A DNA stretch of 9,245 bases from Candidatus Niyogibacteria bacterium CG10_big_fil_rev_8_21_14_0_10_42_19 (GTDB taxonomy: Bacteria; Patescibacteriota; Minisyncoccia; 1-14-0-10-42-19), in NCBI GenBank assembly GCA_002774705.1, contig PFCN01000020.1, positions 1 to 9,245 on the forward strand, given 5' to 3'. A program made the position numbers and the translations under genes. The notes below the pieces were generated by a model. It did not search any database. It had not been told where the DNA came from and worked only from the letters and a program-made list of their open reading frames with translations. Of this stretch, positions 1 to 5,388 are shown in pieces; the first letter of the stretch is position 1, and every line of letters starts with the position of its first letter.

Positions 1-24
1 TACAATCGGAACGGCTTTAATCTA

Positions 25-1488
25 TTAAATTTTCAGAGGATCGTGAATCATGTCTATTACTTTTGTCTCGCTGTAAAAATCAAGTGCCTCGGGGCCCGGT
101 TCGCGCCAACCGTTTCCGGAAAGCTTGGACCCGCCAAAGGGCATGTGGGGTTCTGACCCGAAAGTATAACCGTTCACCGAAACTCTTCCGGCCCTTACGC
201 TCTCCGCGAACATCATCGCCCGATGAATACTTGAAGTATGAACGGCTGAAGTCAGCGCGAATTTTGACCAATTCGCAAACGCTATTGCTTCGCTTAGGTC
301 TTTAACCGAGTAAAGACAGGTGATCGGTCCAAAAAGCTCTTCCTGTGAAATTTCAGCGCCCATAGTAACGCCCTCAATAATGGTCGGCTCCATAAAAAAT
401 CCGGGCTTTGACACGCGCCCGCCCCCACAAAGAACAACCGCTCCTTCAGGTAATCTTTTTACGGTCATTAAAAGACGTTCTAAGTTTGCCCGATTTATAA
501 CCGGACCAATATCGTCTTCGTTAGAAGAGCCGATCTTTAACCGCGCAGTTTTGGAAAGCATTATGTCTTTGAATTTTTCATATATTTTTTCAAAAACGAT
601 AATTCTCGAACCGGCGGCACAACGTTGTCCGGCATCCACAAAAGCCGAGCGGATGGCACATTCGGCGGCCCACTCAAGATCGGCATCATCGCAAACCACA
701 AGCGCGTTCTTTCCGCCGGATTCTATGCTGACCTTAAGCATTCTTTCGGCCGTGGCAGTCAAAATGAACTTCGCGGTCTTAATCGAACAGGTAGCGCTTA
801 CCGCGTCAACTCTGTCATCTTTGATCAAAGGCAATAAAACTTCAAAACCAAAACCCTGAAGAATGTTAAAAACTCCCGAAGGGACTCCGGCTTCTTTCAG
901 GATCTTGGCGAATAAAACCGGAGTATATGGGGTTTCTTCGTGGGCTTTAAGAATAACGGCGTTCCCGCACAAGAGCGCCGGAAAAGATTTCCAGGCGCAG
1001 GCGGCAAAAGGATTATTAAAAGGCACGACAAGAGCTATAACGCCAACGGGAACTCTCCGGAGTTGCGGTAAATGGTTGGGAGATGCGCTTTCAAAAGTGC
1101 GGCCAAAGAATCGACGGCCCTCTCCCGCCCAAAAATATCCTTGCTCTATCGCGGCCTGGACTTCTTTCAAACAATCCTTTTTTGAGCGTCCGGTTTCCAA
1201 ATTGATCGTATCGGCTATTTCCAATCTTTTATCTTCCATAATCCGCGCCACTTTTCTCAAAATATCCGCGCGAGCAATAACTCCAACGTTATCCCAAACA
1301 TACGAGCTCGCATGAGCCGATCTTAAAGCGTCATTAATATCACCGCGATCACCCCTGGTGACAGCCCAAATATGTTTTTCGGTTTCCGGACTGAATTTTA
1401 TAAAAACCTCTCTTGGTTTTGAAAACAACTCTTCGTTCGCGATAAAATGAGAAACAGTCGGATAACAAAAATACCAGGAATTATTCAT
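25..1488 (-). CDS. NAD(P)-dependent aldehyde dehydrogenase family protein
   Basis: Predicted soluble enzyme that oxidises an aldehyde to a carboxylic acid with NAD(P)+. At 487 residues it is full length for the ALDH superfamily. Visible family motifs are VPFNNP (155-160, with oxyanion Asn158 in place of the usual PWNFP), cofactor Lys181 in KAHEE, general-base Glu256 in ESGGKN, nucleophile Cys290 in GQRCAAGSR, EELFGP (383-388), and the C-terminal PFGGSKLSGNG block (450-460). The ATG start is backed by GAGGAGG with a 5-nt T-rich spacer. One oddity is the cofactor loop, usually GSTxxG, which reads SATCSIK near 231-237 and lacks the usual glycines. The gene is last in the minus-strand series, 306 nt after transketolase and separated from it by a terminator, so it probably has its own control. 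The substrate is unknown. A role in making or tailoring an acidic sugar is inferred from the locus only. The family call is firm. Confidence 0.93.
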   Translation of the reverse strand: MNNSWYFCYPTVSHFIANEELFSKPREVFIKFSPETEKHIWAVTRGDRGDINDALRSAHASSYVWDNVGVIARADILRKVARIMEDKRLEIADTINLETGRSKKDCLKEVQAAIEQGYFWAGEGRRFFGRTFESASPNHLPQLRRVPVGVIALVVPFNNPFAACAWKSFPALLCGNAVILKAHEETPYTPVLFAKILKEAGVPSGVFNILQGFGFEVLLPLIKDDRVDAVSATCSIKTAKFILTATAERMLKVSIESGGKNALVVCDDADLEWAAECAIRSAFVDAGQRCAAGSRIIVFEKIYEKFKDIMLSKTARLKIGSSNEDDIGPVINRANLERLLMTVKRLPEGAVVLCGGGRVSKPGFFMEPTIIEGVTMGAEISQEELFGPITCLYSVKDLSEAIAFANWSKFALTSAVHTSSIHRAMMFAESVRAGRVSVNGYTFGSEPHMPFGGSKLSGNGWREPGPEALDFYSETKVIDMIHDPLKI

Positions 1489-1551
1489 AAAAATCCTCCT
1501 CTTTTTAATAAATTCAAAGTACGTTTGCCATAATTAATACATAAAAATAAC

Positions 1552-1575
1552 AAAAAAACAATGGCCTACGCCACT
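1552..1575 (-). terminator. U-tailed hairpin 3 upstream of the aldehyde dehydrogenase
   Basis: On the minus strand, AGUGGC and GCCAUU pair around a GUAG loop (6 bp with one G-U), followed by one G and then seven U (1558-1552). The stem is short for a strong terminator but has the right layout. It sits about 64 nt before the aldehyde dehydrogenase start. Confidence 0.35.
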
Positions 1576-1621
1576 ATGATGCTAATATGCGAACAGCATG
1601 CTAATTTGCCTCGTACCACGC

Positions 1622-1650
1622 AAAAAAACATGGCCGTAAGGCCGCGGATG
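1622..1650 (-). terminator. U-tailed hairpin 2 upstream of the aldehyde dehydrogenase
   Basis: A GGCC/GGCC stem around a 4-nt loop (1632-1643) has an outer CAU/AUG pair interrupted by a 4-nt bulge (1644-1647). On the minus strand it is followed at once by seven U (1628-1622). The core stem is only 4 bp, so termination would be weak. On the plus strand the loop reads GUAA, a GNRA-type tetraloop. Confidence 0.3.
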
Positions 1651-1681
1651 AATGCTGTAAAAATCCAGAAAGGAAAATCCC

Positions 1682-1706
1682 AAAACCACACCCTTATGGG
1701 CGTGGT
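1682..1706 (-). terminator. U-tailed hairpin 1 upstream of the aldehyde dehydrogenase
   Basis: On the minus strand a 9-bp stem (1706-1698 with 1693-1685, one G-U) closes an AUAA loop, with four U ending at 1682. The wobble pair becomes an A-C mismatch on the plus strand, so the structure favours minus-strand RNA. Its 5' arm is also one arm of the long-range repeat 1609-1712, so the two folds exclude each other. Confidence 0.4.
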
Positions 1707-1736
1707 ACGGGGTTTGCGAACTGCGAATAATTAAAT

Positions 1737-1789
1737 AAAAAAAATCCCGATCCACCTCCGCTAATTAGCAGACGACGAACGGGACTTTT
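1737..1789 (-). terminator. Intrinsic terminator after transketolase
   Basis: On the minus strand a 10-bp stem (1789-1780 with 1749-1740, one G-U) is followed by an eight-U run (1744-1737) that begins within the stem base. The 30-nt apical part folds again as a 6-bp stem with an AAUU loop (1772-1757). It starts six bases after the transketolase stop codon, so it should end the dehydrogenase-transketolase transcript. The apical part also carries GGAGGTG, which matches the anti-Shine-Dalgarno sequence, but no start codon follows it. Confidence 0.8.
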
Positions 1790-1794
1790 ACAAA

Positions 1795-3729
1795 TTACAA
1801 TTCTTCTTTAATTCTTTTTGCGATGGATTTAGCATCCAATTTATGATAGCCAAGCACTTCCCTGTTTGTTCCGCAAACAGGAATTTCTTCAATGCCGAGA
1901 TTAACGATAAACGGATCACCAAGCGAGCTTTTTGCTAAAACACTCGCCAGATATTCCCCCTGCCCTCCTTTTACATAATGATTATCCAGAGTAACAAGAA
2001 GGCGGGTTCCGCAAGCTACGCTATAAAGCCAGTCGGCGTCCACAATGTTGAGCCACGGAAGATCTATCACACCCGCGTGAATCTTGTTTCCCAAGAGCTC
2101 GTCGGAGGCCAAGAAGGCCTCTCTCAACATAACGGGGCCGTAGGCAATAATAACAACGTCCCCCCCCTTCCTAAAAATAATGCCAACTCCTTTTCTAAAG
2201 ATATGGTTAATCTTATCTAAAGAAAAAGGAAGTTCGCGCGATATACTCGTCAAACGTAAATAAGTGCTCCCTGGGTTTTTATCAACCGCCCAGCGTATTG
2301 CTTCCCTTGCCTGTATTTCGCAAGACGGCTCAATCATGGTAAGACCGGGAACGGCCGCGAGAGAAGAAATATCCCTCACCGCCTGATGGGAATGTCCGGG
2401 ACCTCCGGGTAAAACTCCGGCAAGCGTTCCAACATAGATAATCTTCGTTTTTTCGGTGGCATTATTATAGATCTGCTCATTTGCCCTGGAAGAAATAAAA
2501 TTTGCGAATGAATGGCATATCGGAAGCATCCCCTTTAATGCCAGGCCTCCAGCAACGGATACCATATCTTGCTCGGCAATCCCGCACTGGAGGAATCTTT
2601 CGGGAAACGCTTTTTTGAATTTGAGAACTCCGGTATCGGCCTCAAGATCGGCATCAAGAACAACGATGTCTTCTCTTTTTCCGCCAATTATCGCCAACTC
2701 GTCTTCGTAGGCCAGAACCAGTTTTTCTACCTTGGCGTGAGTTATAGACGATAACGCGCTTTTTGTGTCTTTGCTTTTTGGGTCTTTATACGGAGGATGA
2801 TCAAGATGAACCAAAAAAATTTGTCTCTGATTGGTAAAAAGCTCGCTTAAACGAATATAAATTTGGTTAATCGCGGACACATACTCTTCATAACCCAAAG
2901 CGCCACTGTGATATTTATACAAGCCATCTTCATCCATCTTTTCCATAAATGAAACGCCCTTGCCTTTTACGGTGTCGGCGATAATTATCTTGGGACGAAT
3001 CGTCCCGGAGTTATAATTTAACGCCCACTCCAATTCCAAAAAATTGTGTCCATCGCATCTGAAAACATCCCAACCGAAAGACGAAAATTTATCCATTAGA
3101 TTACCGAGATCACTGATACTTGCTACAAAATTATCGGTTTGAATTTTGTTATGGTCCACAATAACGGTTATTTCATGCAATCTTTCGTTTGCCACGGGAT
3201 GAAGCGCCTCCCAAATCTGCCCCTCTTGGAGCTCGCCATCGCCCGTTACGACAAATATTCGGCCATTGTTCCCCTTCAGTCGGTTAGCTATTGCCATACC
3301 CCTAGCTTTTGAAATGCCCATACCGAGTGAACCGGTGTTTGCGGCAATATATGGAGTTTTAATATCGGGGTGTCCCGGAAGACCGCCCAAACGACGCAGT
3401 TTATGGATATATTCACGGTCAAGTTTTCCAAGGCCGATCAACACCGAATAAAGCGCGGGAGCGTCATGGCCCTTTGAAGAAAAAAATGTATCGGAATCCT
3501 TTAAACCCGCATTGGGGTTTCGCATTTCTTTTACCCAAAGCCAGGTTAAAATATCCATTACGCTTAAACACGTACCCGGATGTCCCGAGCCCGCTTCCAT
3601 TATCATGGAAAGGGTATTTATTCTGAAAATATCCGAAAGTATCTCGCATAATTTATGAGGATCTTTCATAAAACCCAAAACGCGTTTTATCTCATAAGGC
3701 GGCGCAAAATACATAATTTCTTTTCGCAT
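1795..3729 (-). CDS. Transketolase, full-length single-chain, polysaccharide-locus type
   Basis: Thiamine-diphosphate enzyme predicted to move a two-carbon ketol unit from a ketose to an aldose. The 644 residues cover the diphosphate-binding domain, the pyrimidine-binding domain and the C-terminal domain. Seen directly: GSGHPG (47-52), SSKGHDA (84-90), GLPGHPD (116-122), the ThDP/Mg motif GDGELQEG (163-170) ending at Asn194 in DHNK, and catalytic Glu386 in GIAEQ. The GHSHQ block (445-449) replaces the DGPTHQ of classical enzymes, so the sugar-contacting Asp is absent and substrate choice may differ. The start at 3729 is chosen for its GGAGGT; an in-frame ATG at 3780 lies inside a hairpin. The gene follows the dehydrogenase by 35 nt and is probably cotranscribed with it. 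A housekeeping role is possible, but the neighbours argue for a sugar-biosynthesis role. A G8 run lies at codons 521-524. Confidence 0.9.
   Translation of the reverse strand: MRKEIMYFAPPYEIKRVLGFMKDPHKLCEILSDIFRINTLSMIMEAGSGHPGTCLSVMDILTWLWVKEMRNPNAGLKDSDTFFSSKGHDAPALYSVLIGLGKLDREYIHKLRRLGGLPGHPDIKTPYIAANTGSLGMGISKARGMAIANRLKGNNGRIFVVTGDGELQEGQIWEALHPVANERLHEITVIVDHNKIQTDNFVASISDLGNLMDKFSSFGWDVFRCDGHNFLELEWALNYNSGTIRPKIIIADTVKGKGVSFMEKMDEDGLYKYHSGALGYEEYVSAINQIYIRLSELFTNQRQIFLVHLDHPPYKDPKSKDTKSALSSITHAKVEKLVLAYEDELAIIGGKREDIVVLDADLEADTGVLKFKKAFPERFLQCGIAEQDMVSVAGGLALKGMLPICHSFANFISSRANEQIYNNATEKTKIIYVGTLAGVLPGGPGHSHQAVRDISSLAAVPGLTMIEPSCEIQAREAIRWAVDKNPGSTYLRLTSISRELPFSLDKINHIFRKGVGIIFRKGGDVVIIAYGPVMLREAFLASDELLGNKIHAGVIDLPWLNIVDADWLYSVACGTRLLVTLDNHYVKGGQGEYLASVLAKSSLGDPFIVNLGIEEIPVCGTNREVLGYHKLDAKSIAKRIKEEL
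2160..2167 (-). repeat. G8 homopolymer inside the transketolase gene
   Basis: Eight consecutive G on the coding strand span Lys-Gly-Gly-Asp (residues 521-524) at the start of the C-terminal domain. The frame is intact in this sequence. Slippage by one base would remove about 120 C-terminal residues. Confidence 0.9.
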
Positions 3730-3732
3730 TTT

Positions 3733-3738
3733 ACCTCC
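3733..3738 (-). promoter_or_regulatory. RBS that fixes the transketolase start
   Basis: GGAGGT lies three bases (AAA) before the ATG at 3729, or five counted from the end of the GGAG core. No such site precedes the upstream in-frame ATG at 3780, which lies within the dehydrogenase coding frame and a hairpin. Confidence 0.85.
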
Positions 3739-3751
3739 GTTATTGAATAAA

Positions 3752-3780
3752 ATGGACGGCTCCTTTAACGAGCCGTCCAT
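3752..3780 (-). terminator. Perfect 11-bp hairpin at the dehydrogenase-transketolase junction
   Basis: Arms 3770-3780 and 3752-3762 are perfectly complementary around a 7-nt loop that holds the TAA stop of the dehydrogenase. On the minus strand it is followed by UUUUAUU, so it looks like a weak terminator or attenuator. The transketolase RBS starts 14 nt after it. A ribosome finishing the dehydrogenase would cover and melt the stem. It may set transketolase level relative to the dehydrogenase or protect a 3' end. Confidence 0.65.
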
Positions 3781-4667
3781 CCGCCATCGACAACGATCGA
3801 GCTTCCGGTCATGTAACCGGATGCCTTGTGTGAGGCAAGAAAAAGGACAGCGCCATTATAATCATCCGCGCTTGCCATTCTCTTAAGCATGGTCCGCTTT
3901 TTGTATTCGCGGATAAATTCCGGATCTTGTTTTTCCAAAACTCCTCCTGGAACCAAAGTGTTCACGCGAACACCATAAGGCGCCGCGTATTCGGCAAGCC
4001 AACGGGTAAAATTAAACACACCGGACTTGGCGACGCTATATCCGACCGGCTTATAATACTTTCCCCCGTTCTTTCTGCGAAAATCATAAACATCTTGGTC
4101 CGGAGAAACCAAACCATACGTGGAAGAAATATTGATGATACTTCCATTCCTCACATCACCCTTATTGAAAGCTTTTTTGTATTCTCTGATAAATGCTTGA
4201 GAAACTAAAAAAGCCCCGGTCAGATGCGAGTCGAGAAAAACCCGCCACGCCTCTTCCGGAACATCTTCAAACGGGCCATTGTCTTTTTCGGACGCGTTCG
4301 GCCTTGAATCAGCTCCGGCATTATTAATAAGAATAGTTGGCGTACCTAATGTCCCGACAATCTCCGTAAAACACCGATCAACAGAACCTTTTGAGATTAT
4401 ATCCGTTACGTGGTAAACATACGGATATCCCATCTCTTTCAACAGATTGTCTTTAAGATTTTCGGATGGATAAAACTTTTTATCCAAAACCGCGACCGAC
4501 GCTCCGGCGGAAAGTAGTATGCTTACATACTGCCAACCAAGAAGTCCCCCGCCTCCGGTAACAACCGCCACCTCTCCTTTAAGGTCAAACATATTCATGA
4601 GCGTTATTTCTTTCTTCAGTTTTCTTGCGTAATCATAAATATTTGCTTTAGGCGCGTTCTTTTCCAA
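3765..4667 (-). CDS. Short-chain dehydrogenase/reductase, PtmA-like (nonulosonate-locus type)
   Basis: Predicted NAD(P)-dependent oxidoreductase of the classical SDR family, 300 residues. Visible are a Rossmann glycine motif TGGGGLLG (37-44), Asp62 at the end of strand 2 (which favours NAD(H) over NADP(H)), NNAG (115-118), the catalytic triad Ser182, Tyr210 and Lys214 in YSVAK, and a C-terminal VDGGWTA. The stretch around residues 188-214 (SPDQDVYDFRRK, then KPVGYSVAKSG) resembles the SDRs found in legionaminic and other nonulosonate loci, such as PtmA. I judge this by eye. The start is TTG at 4667, chosen because AAAGGAGG lies 5 nt before it; the internal ATG at codon 24 has no such site. 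This gives a 23-residue charged N-terminal extension ahead of the Rossmann domain. It is the first gene after a terminator and candidate promoter, and leads into transketolase. The substrate is unknown. Confidence 0.9.
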   Translation of the reverse strand: MEKNAPKANIYDYARKLKKEITLMNMFDLKGEVAVVTGGGGLLGWQYVSILLSAGASVAVLDKKFYPSENLKDNLLKEMGYPYVYHVTDIISKGSVDRCFTEIVGTLGTPTILINNAGADSRPNASEKDNGPFEDVPEEAWRVFLDSHLTGAFLVSQAFIREYKKAFNKGDVRNGSIINISSTYGLVSPDQDVYDFRRKNGGKYYKPVGYSVAKSGVFNFTRWLAEYAAPYGVRVNTLVPGGVLEKQDPEFIREYKKRTMLKRMASADDYNGAVLFLASHKASGYMTGSSIVVDGGWTAR

Positions 4668-4672
4668 TTTTT

Positions 4673-4680
4673 CCTCCTTT
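4673..4680 (-). promoter_or_regulatory. RBS supporting a TTG start for the dehydrogenase
   Basis: AAAGGAGG is followed by five A and then TTG. The strength and spacing match the other strong sites in the window, so the unusual start codon is credible. The first internal ATG (codon 24) is preceded only by a weak purine stretch. Confidence 0.75.
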
Positions 4681-4688
4681 TGACTATT

Positions 4689-4768
4689 ACCCCGTTAGAA
4701 ATACCATTGTTAACCCAATTAACTCCCGAAGTCGAAAAAATGAATTTTAAAACAATTTCTAATGGGGT
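4689..4768 (-). repeat. Inverted repeat closing the dehydrogenase 5' leader
   Basis: Arms 4689-4702 and 4755-4768 pair at 13 of 14 positions (the odd one is G-T on the plus strand and A-C on the minus). They enclose about 52 nt with a smaller possible stem (4709-4713 with 4719-4723). It lies between the candidate promoter at 4797 and the RBS at 4673, so it would fold in the leader RNA. No known riboswitch class was recognised. Confidence 0.5.
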
Positions 4769-4796
4769 TTATTTTTTTCAAAGAATACTCAAAAAC

Positions 4797-4802
4797 ATTA
4801 TA
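4797..4802 (-). promoter_or_regulatory. Candidate -10 box for the dehydrogenase-transketolase transcript
   Basis: A perfect TATAAT on the minus strand, preceded by TTG, lies just past the phosphatase terminator. The -35 position falls in the terminator and has no good hexamer. The predicted leader would be roughly 120 nt. Placement right after a terminator supports a new transcription start. Confidence 0.4.
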
Positions 4803-4811
4803 CAAGAAAAT

Positions 4812-4842
4812 AAAAAAAAATCCAGCGTTTAACGCCGGATTT
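4812..4842 (-). terminator. Intrinsic terminator after the HAD phosphatase
   Basis: An 11-bp stem (4842-4832 with 4828-4818, one G-U) with a 3-nt loop leads into nine U (4820-4812). The stop codon of the phosphatase (4843-4841) overlaps the stem base. This should end the neuB-phosphatase transcript. Confidence 0.88.
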
Positions 4843-5377
4843 ATAACCTTACAAAATAATGATTTAAAAATAAATCACAAACCTCTCTTACGGCATGATT
4901 TCCGCCGCTTTTTAGAGTAATATAATCGACCGCGCACCTAATAGCGTAACATGCGTCCGGAACCGTAAAACGCAAACCGGCGTGCTTTATAGCTTCCAAA
5001 TCGTTTAAGTCATCTCCCATGTAAGCGACTTCATTTTGCGCCAACCCCTTTTCTTCCAATATTTCTTTTAAAATTTCGAGCTTACCTCCCTTTCCCTTTC
5101 CTTTTGCGTCCTGCCAACATCTTACTTTCATTTTTTCGCATCTTCGCGCTACCACAGGATTTGATTCAGCCGAAATAACAACCACCTCGACTCCGGACTC
5201 CATAAGCATTTTTATTCCTAAACTATCGCGACGACTGCAACGAACCGTTTCTTTTCCGCTGTCATCAACATAAACAAACCCGTCGGTTAAAATTCCGTCA
5301 AAATCCAGAACAAACAATTTTATATCTTTAAGCTTAGCCTTTAAAGTTGAAATGTTGATCCGATTCTCTCCGGTCAC
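4841..5377 (-). CDS. KdsC-like HAD phosphatase, predicted nonulosonate-phosphate phosphatase
   Basis: Predicted cytoplasmic phosphatase of the C0 (capless) HAD class, 178 residues, the usual length for KdsC relatives. Seen: motif I LDFDGILTDG (24-33, Asp25 and Asp27), DSLGI (51-55), motif II Ser69 in VISAES, motif III Lys99, motif IV MGDDLNDLEA (120-129, Asp122 and Asp123), and the C-terminal GGNHAVREVCD (158-168), which in the family helps build the tetramer active site. The start is GTG, with AAGGAG 7 nt before it; that site overlaps the neuB stop codon, so the two are translationally coupled. Next to NeuB it most likely removes the phosphate from the NeuB product (for example a 9-phosphate such as KDN-9-P). 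KDO-8-phosphate phosphatase is the main alternative, but no kdsA is visible and the coupled partner is a NeuB. The exact substrate is inferred. Confidence 0.88.
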   Translation of the reverse strand: MTGENRINISTLKAKLKDIKLFVLDFDGILTDGFVYVDDSGKETVRCSRRDSLGIKMLMESGVEVVVISAESNPVVARRCEKMKVRCWQDAKGKGKGGKLEILKEILEEKGLAQNEVAYMGDDLNDLEAIKHAGLRFTVPDACYAIRCAVDYITLKSGGNHAVREVCDLFLNHYFVRL

Positions 5378-5388
5378 AAAATATCTCC

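Larger units (their letters stand above)
1609..1712. repeat. Long-range inverted repeat, arms 1609-1621 and 1700-1712
   Basis: CGTACCACGC (1612-1621) is the exact reverse complement of 1700-1709. Outside it lie one T-G position and two further pairs, giving 12 Watson-Crick pairs in 13. The arms are 78 nt apart. The right arm overlaps hairpin 1685-1706, so an RNA could form one or the other but not both. Confidence 0.55.
1489..1794 (-). other. 306-nt non-coding gap with tandem hairpins upstream of the aldehyde dehydrogenase
   Basis: No convincing gene lies here. Read on the minus strand, the gap begins with the transketolase terminator. It then holds three more GC-rich hairpins, each followed by a run of U (4, 7 and 7 residues), and ends with an AT-rich stretch carrying the aldehyde dehydrogenase RBS. 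The segment 1560-1712 looks richer in GC than its flanks. It contains a 13-position inverted repeat whose arm overlaps one hairpin, and an imperfect direct repeat (the A7 tract plus a TGGCC core at 1551 and again at 1621, 70 nt apart). It could be a structured leader, a set of tandem terminators, or the remains of a repeat element. No known riboswitch class was recognised. Confidence 0.6.

Noticed and set aside
320..859. 179-codon plus-strand frame opposite the aldehyde dehydrogenase
   Set aside because: Antisense shadow of a gene with intact catalytic motifs; no motif of its own and no RBS.
1561..1734. 57-codon open frame on the plus strand (starting MAYATMML) in the gap before the aldehyde dehydrogenase
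   Set aside because: It has a start and stop but no Shine-Dalgarno, no recognisable motif, and overlaps inverted repeats that explain the base composition. A conserved homolog or ribosome footprints would reverse this.
1740..1789. T-box-like element suggested by a GGAGGTGGATC string near a terminator
   Set aside because: The full T-box core, specifier loop and stem I are absent, and it directly follows the transketolase stop; a plain terminator explains it.
3730..3780. 17 extra N-terminal residues for transketolase from an ATG at 3780
   Set aside because: That ATG lies in the hairpin stem and inside the dehydrogenase coding region with no RBS; a strong GGAGGT precedes the ATG at 3729.
4841..5377. 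Calling the HAD phosphatase kdsC (KDO-8-phosphate phosphatase)
   Set aside because: The family fits, but coupling to NeuB rather than KdsA makes a nonulosonate-phosphate substrate more likely, so no symbol is given.
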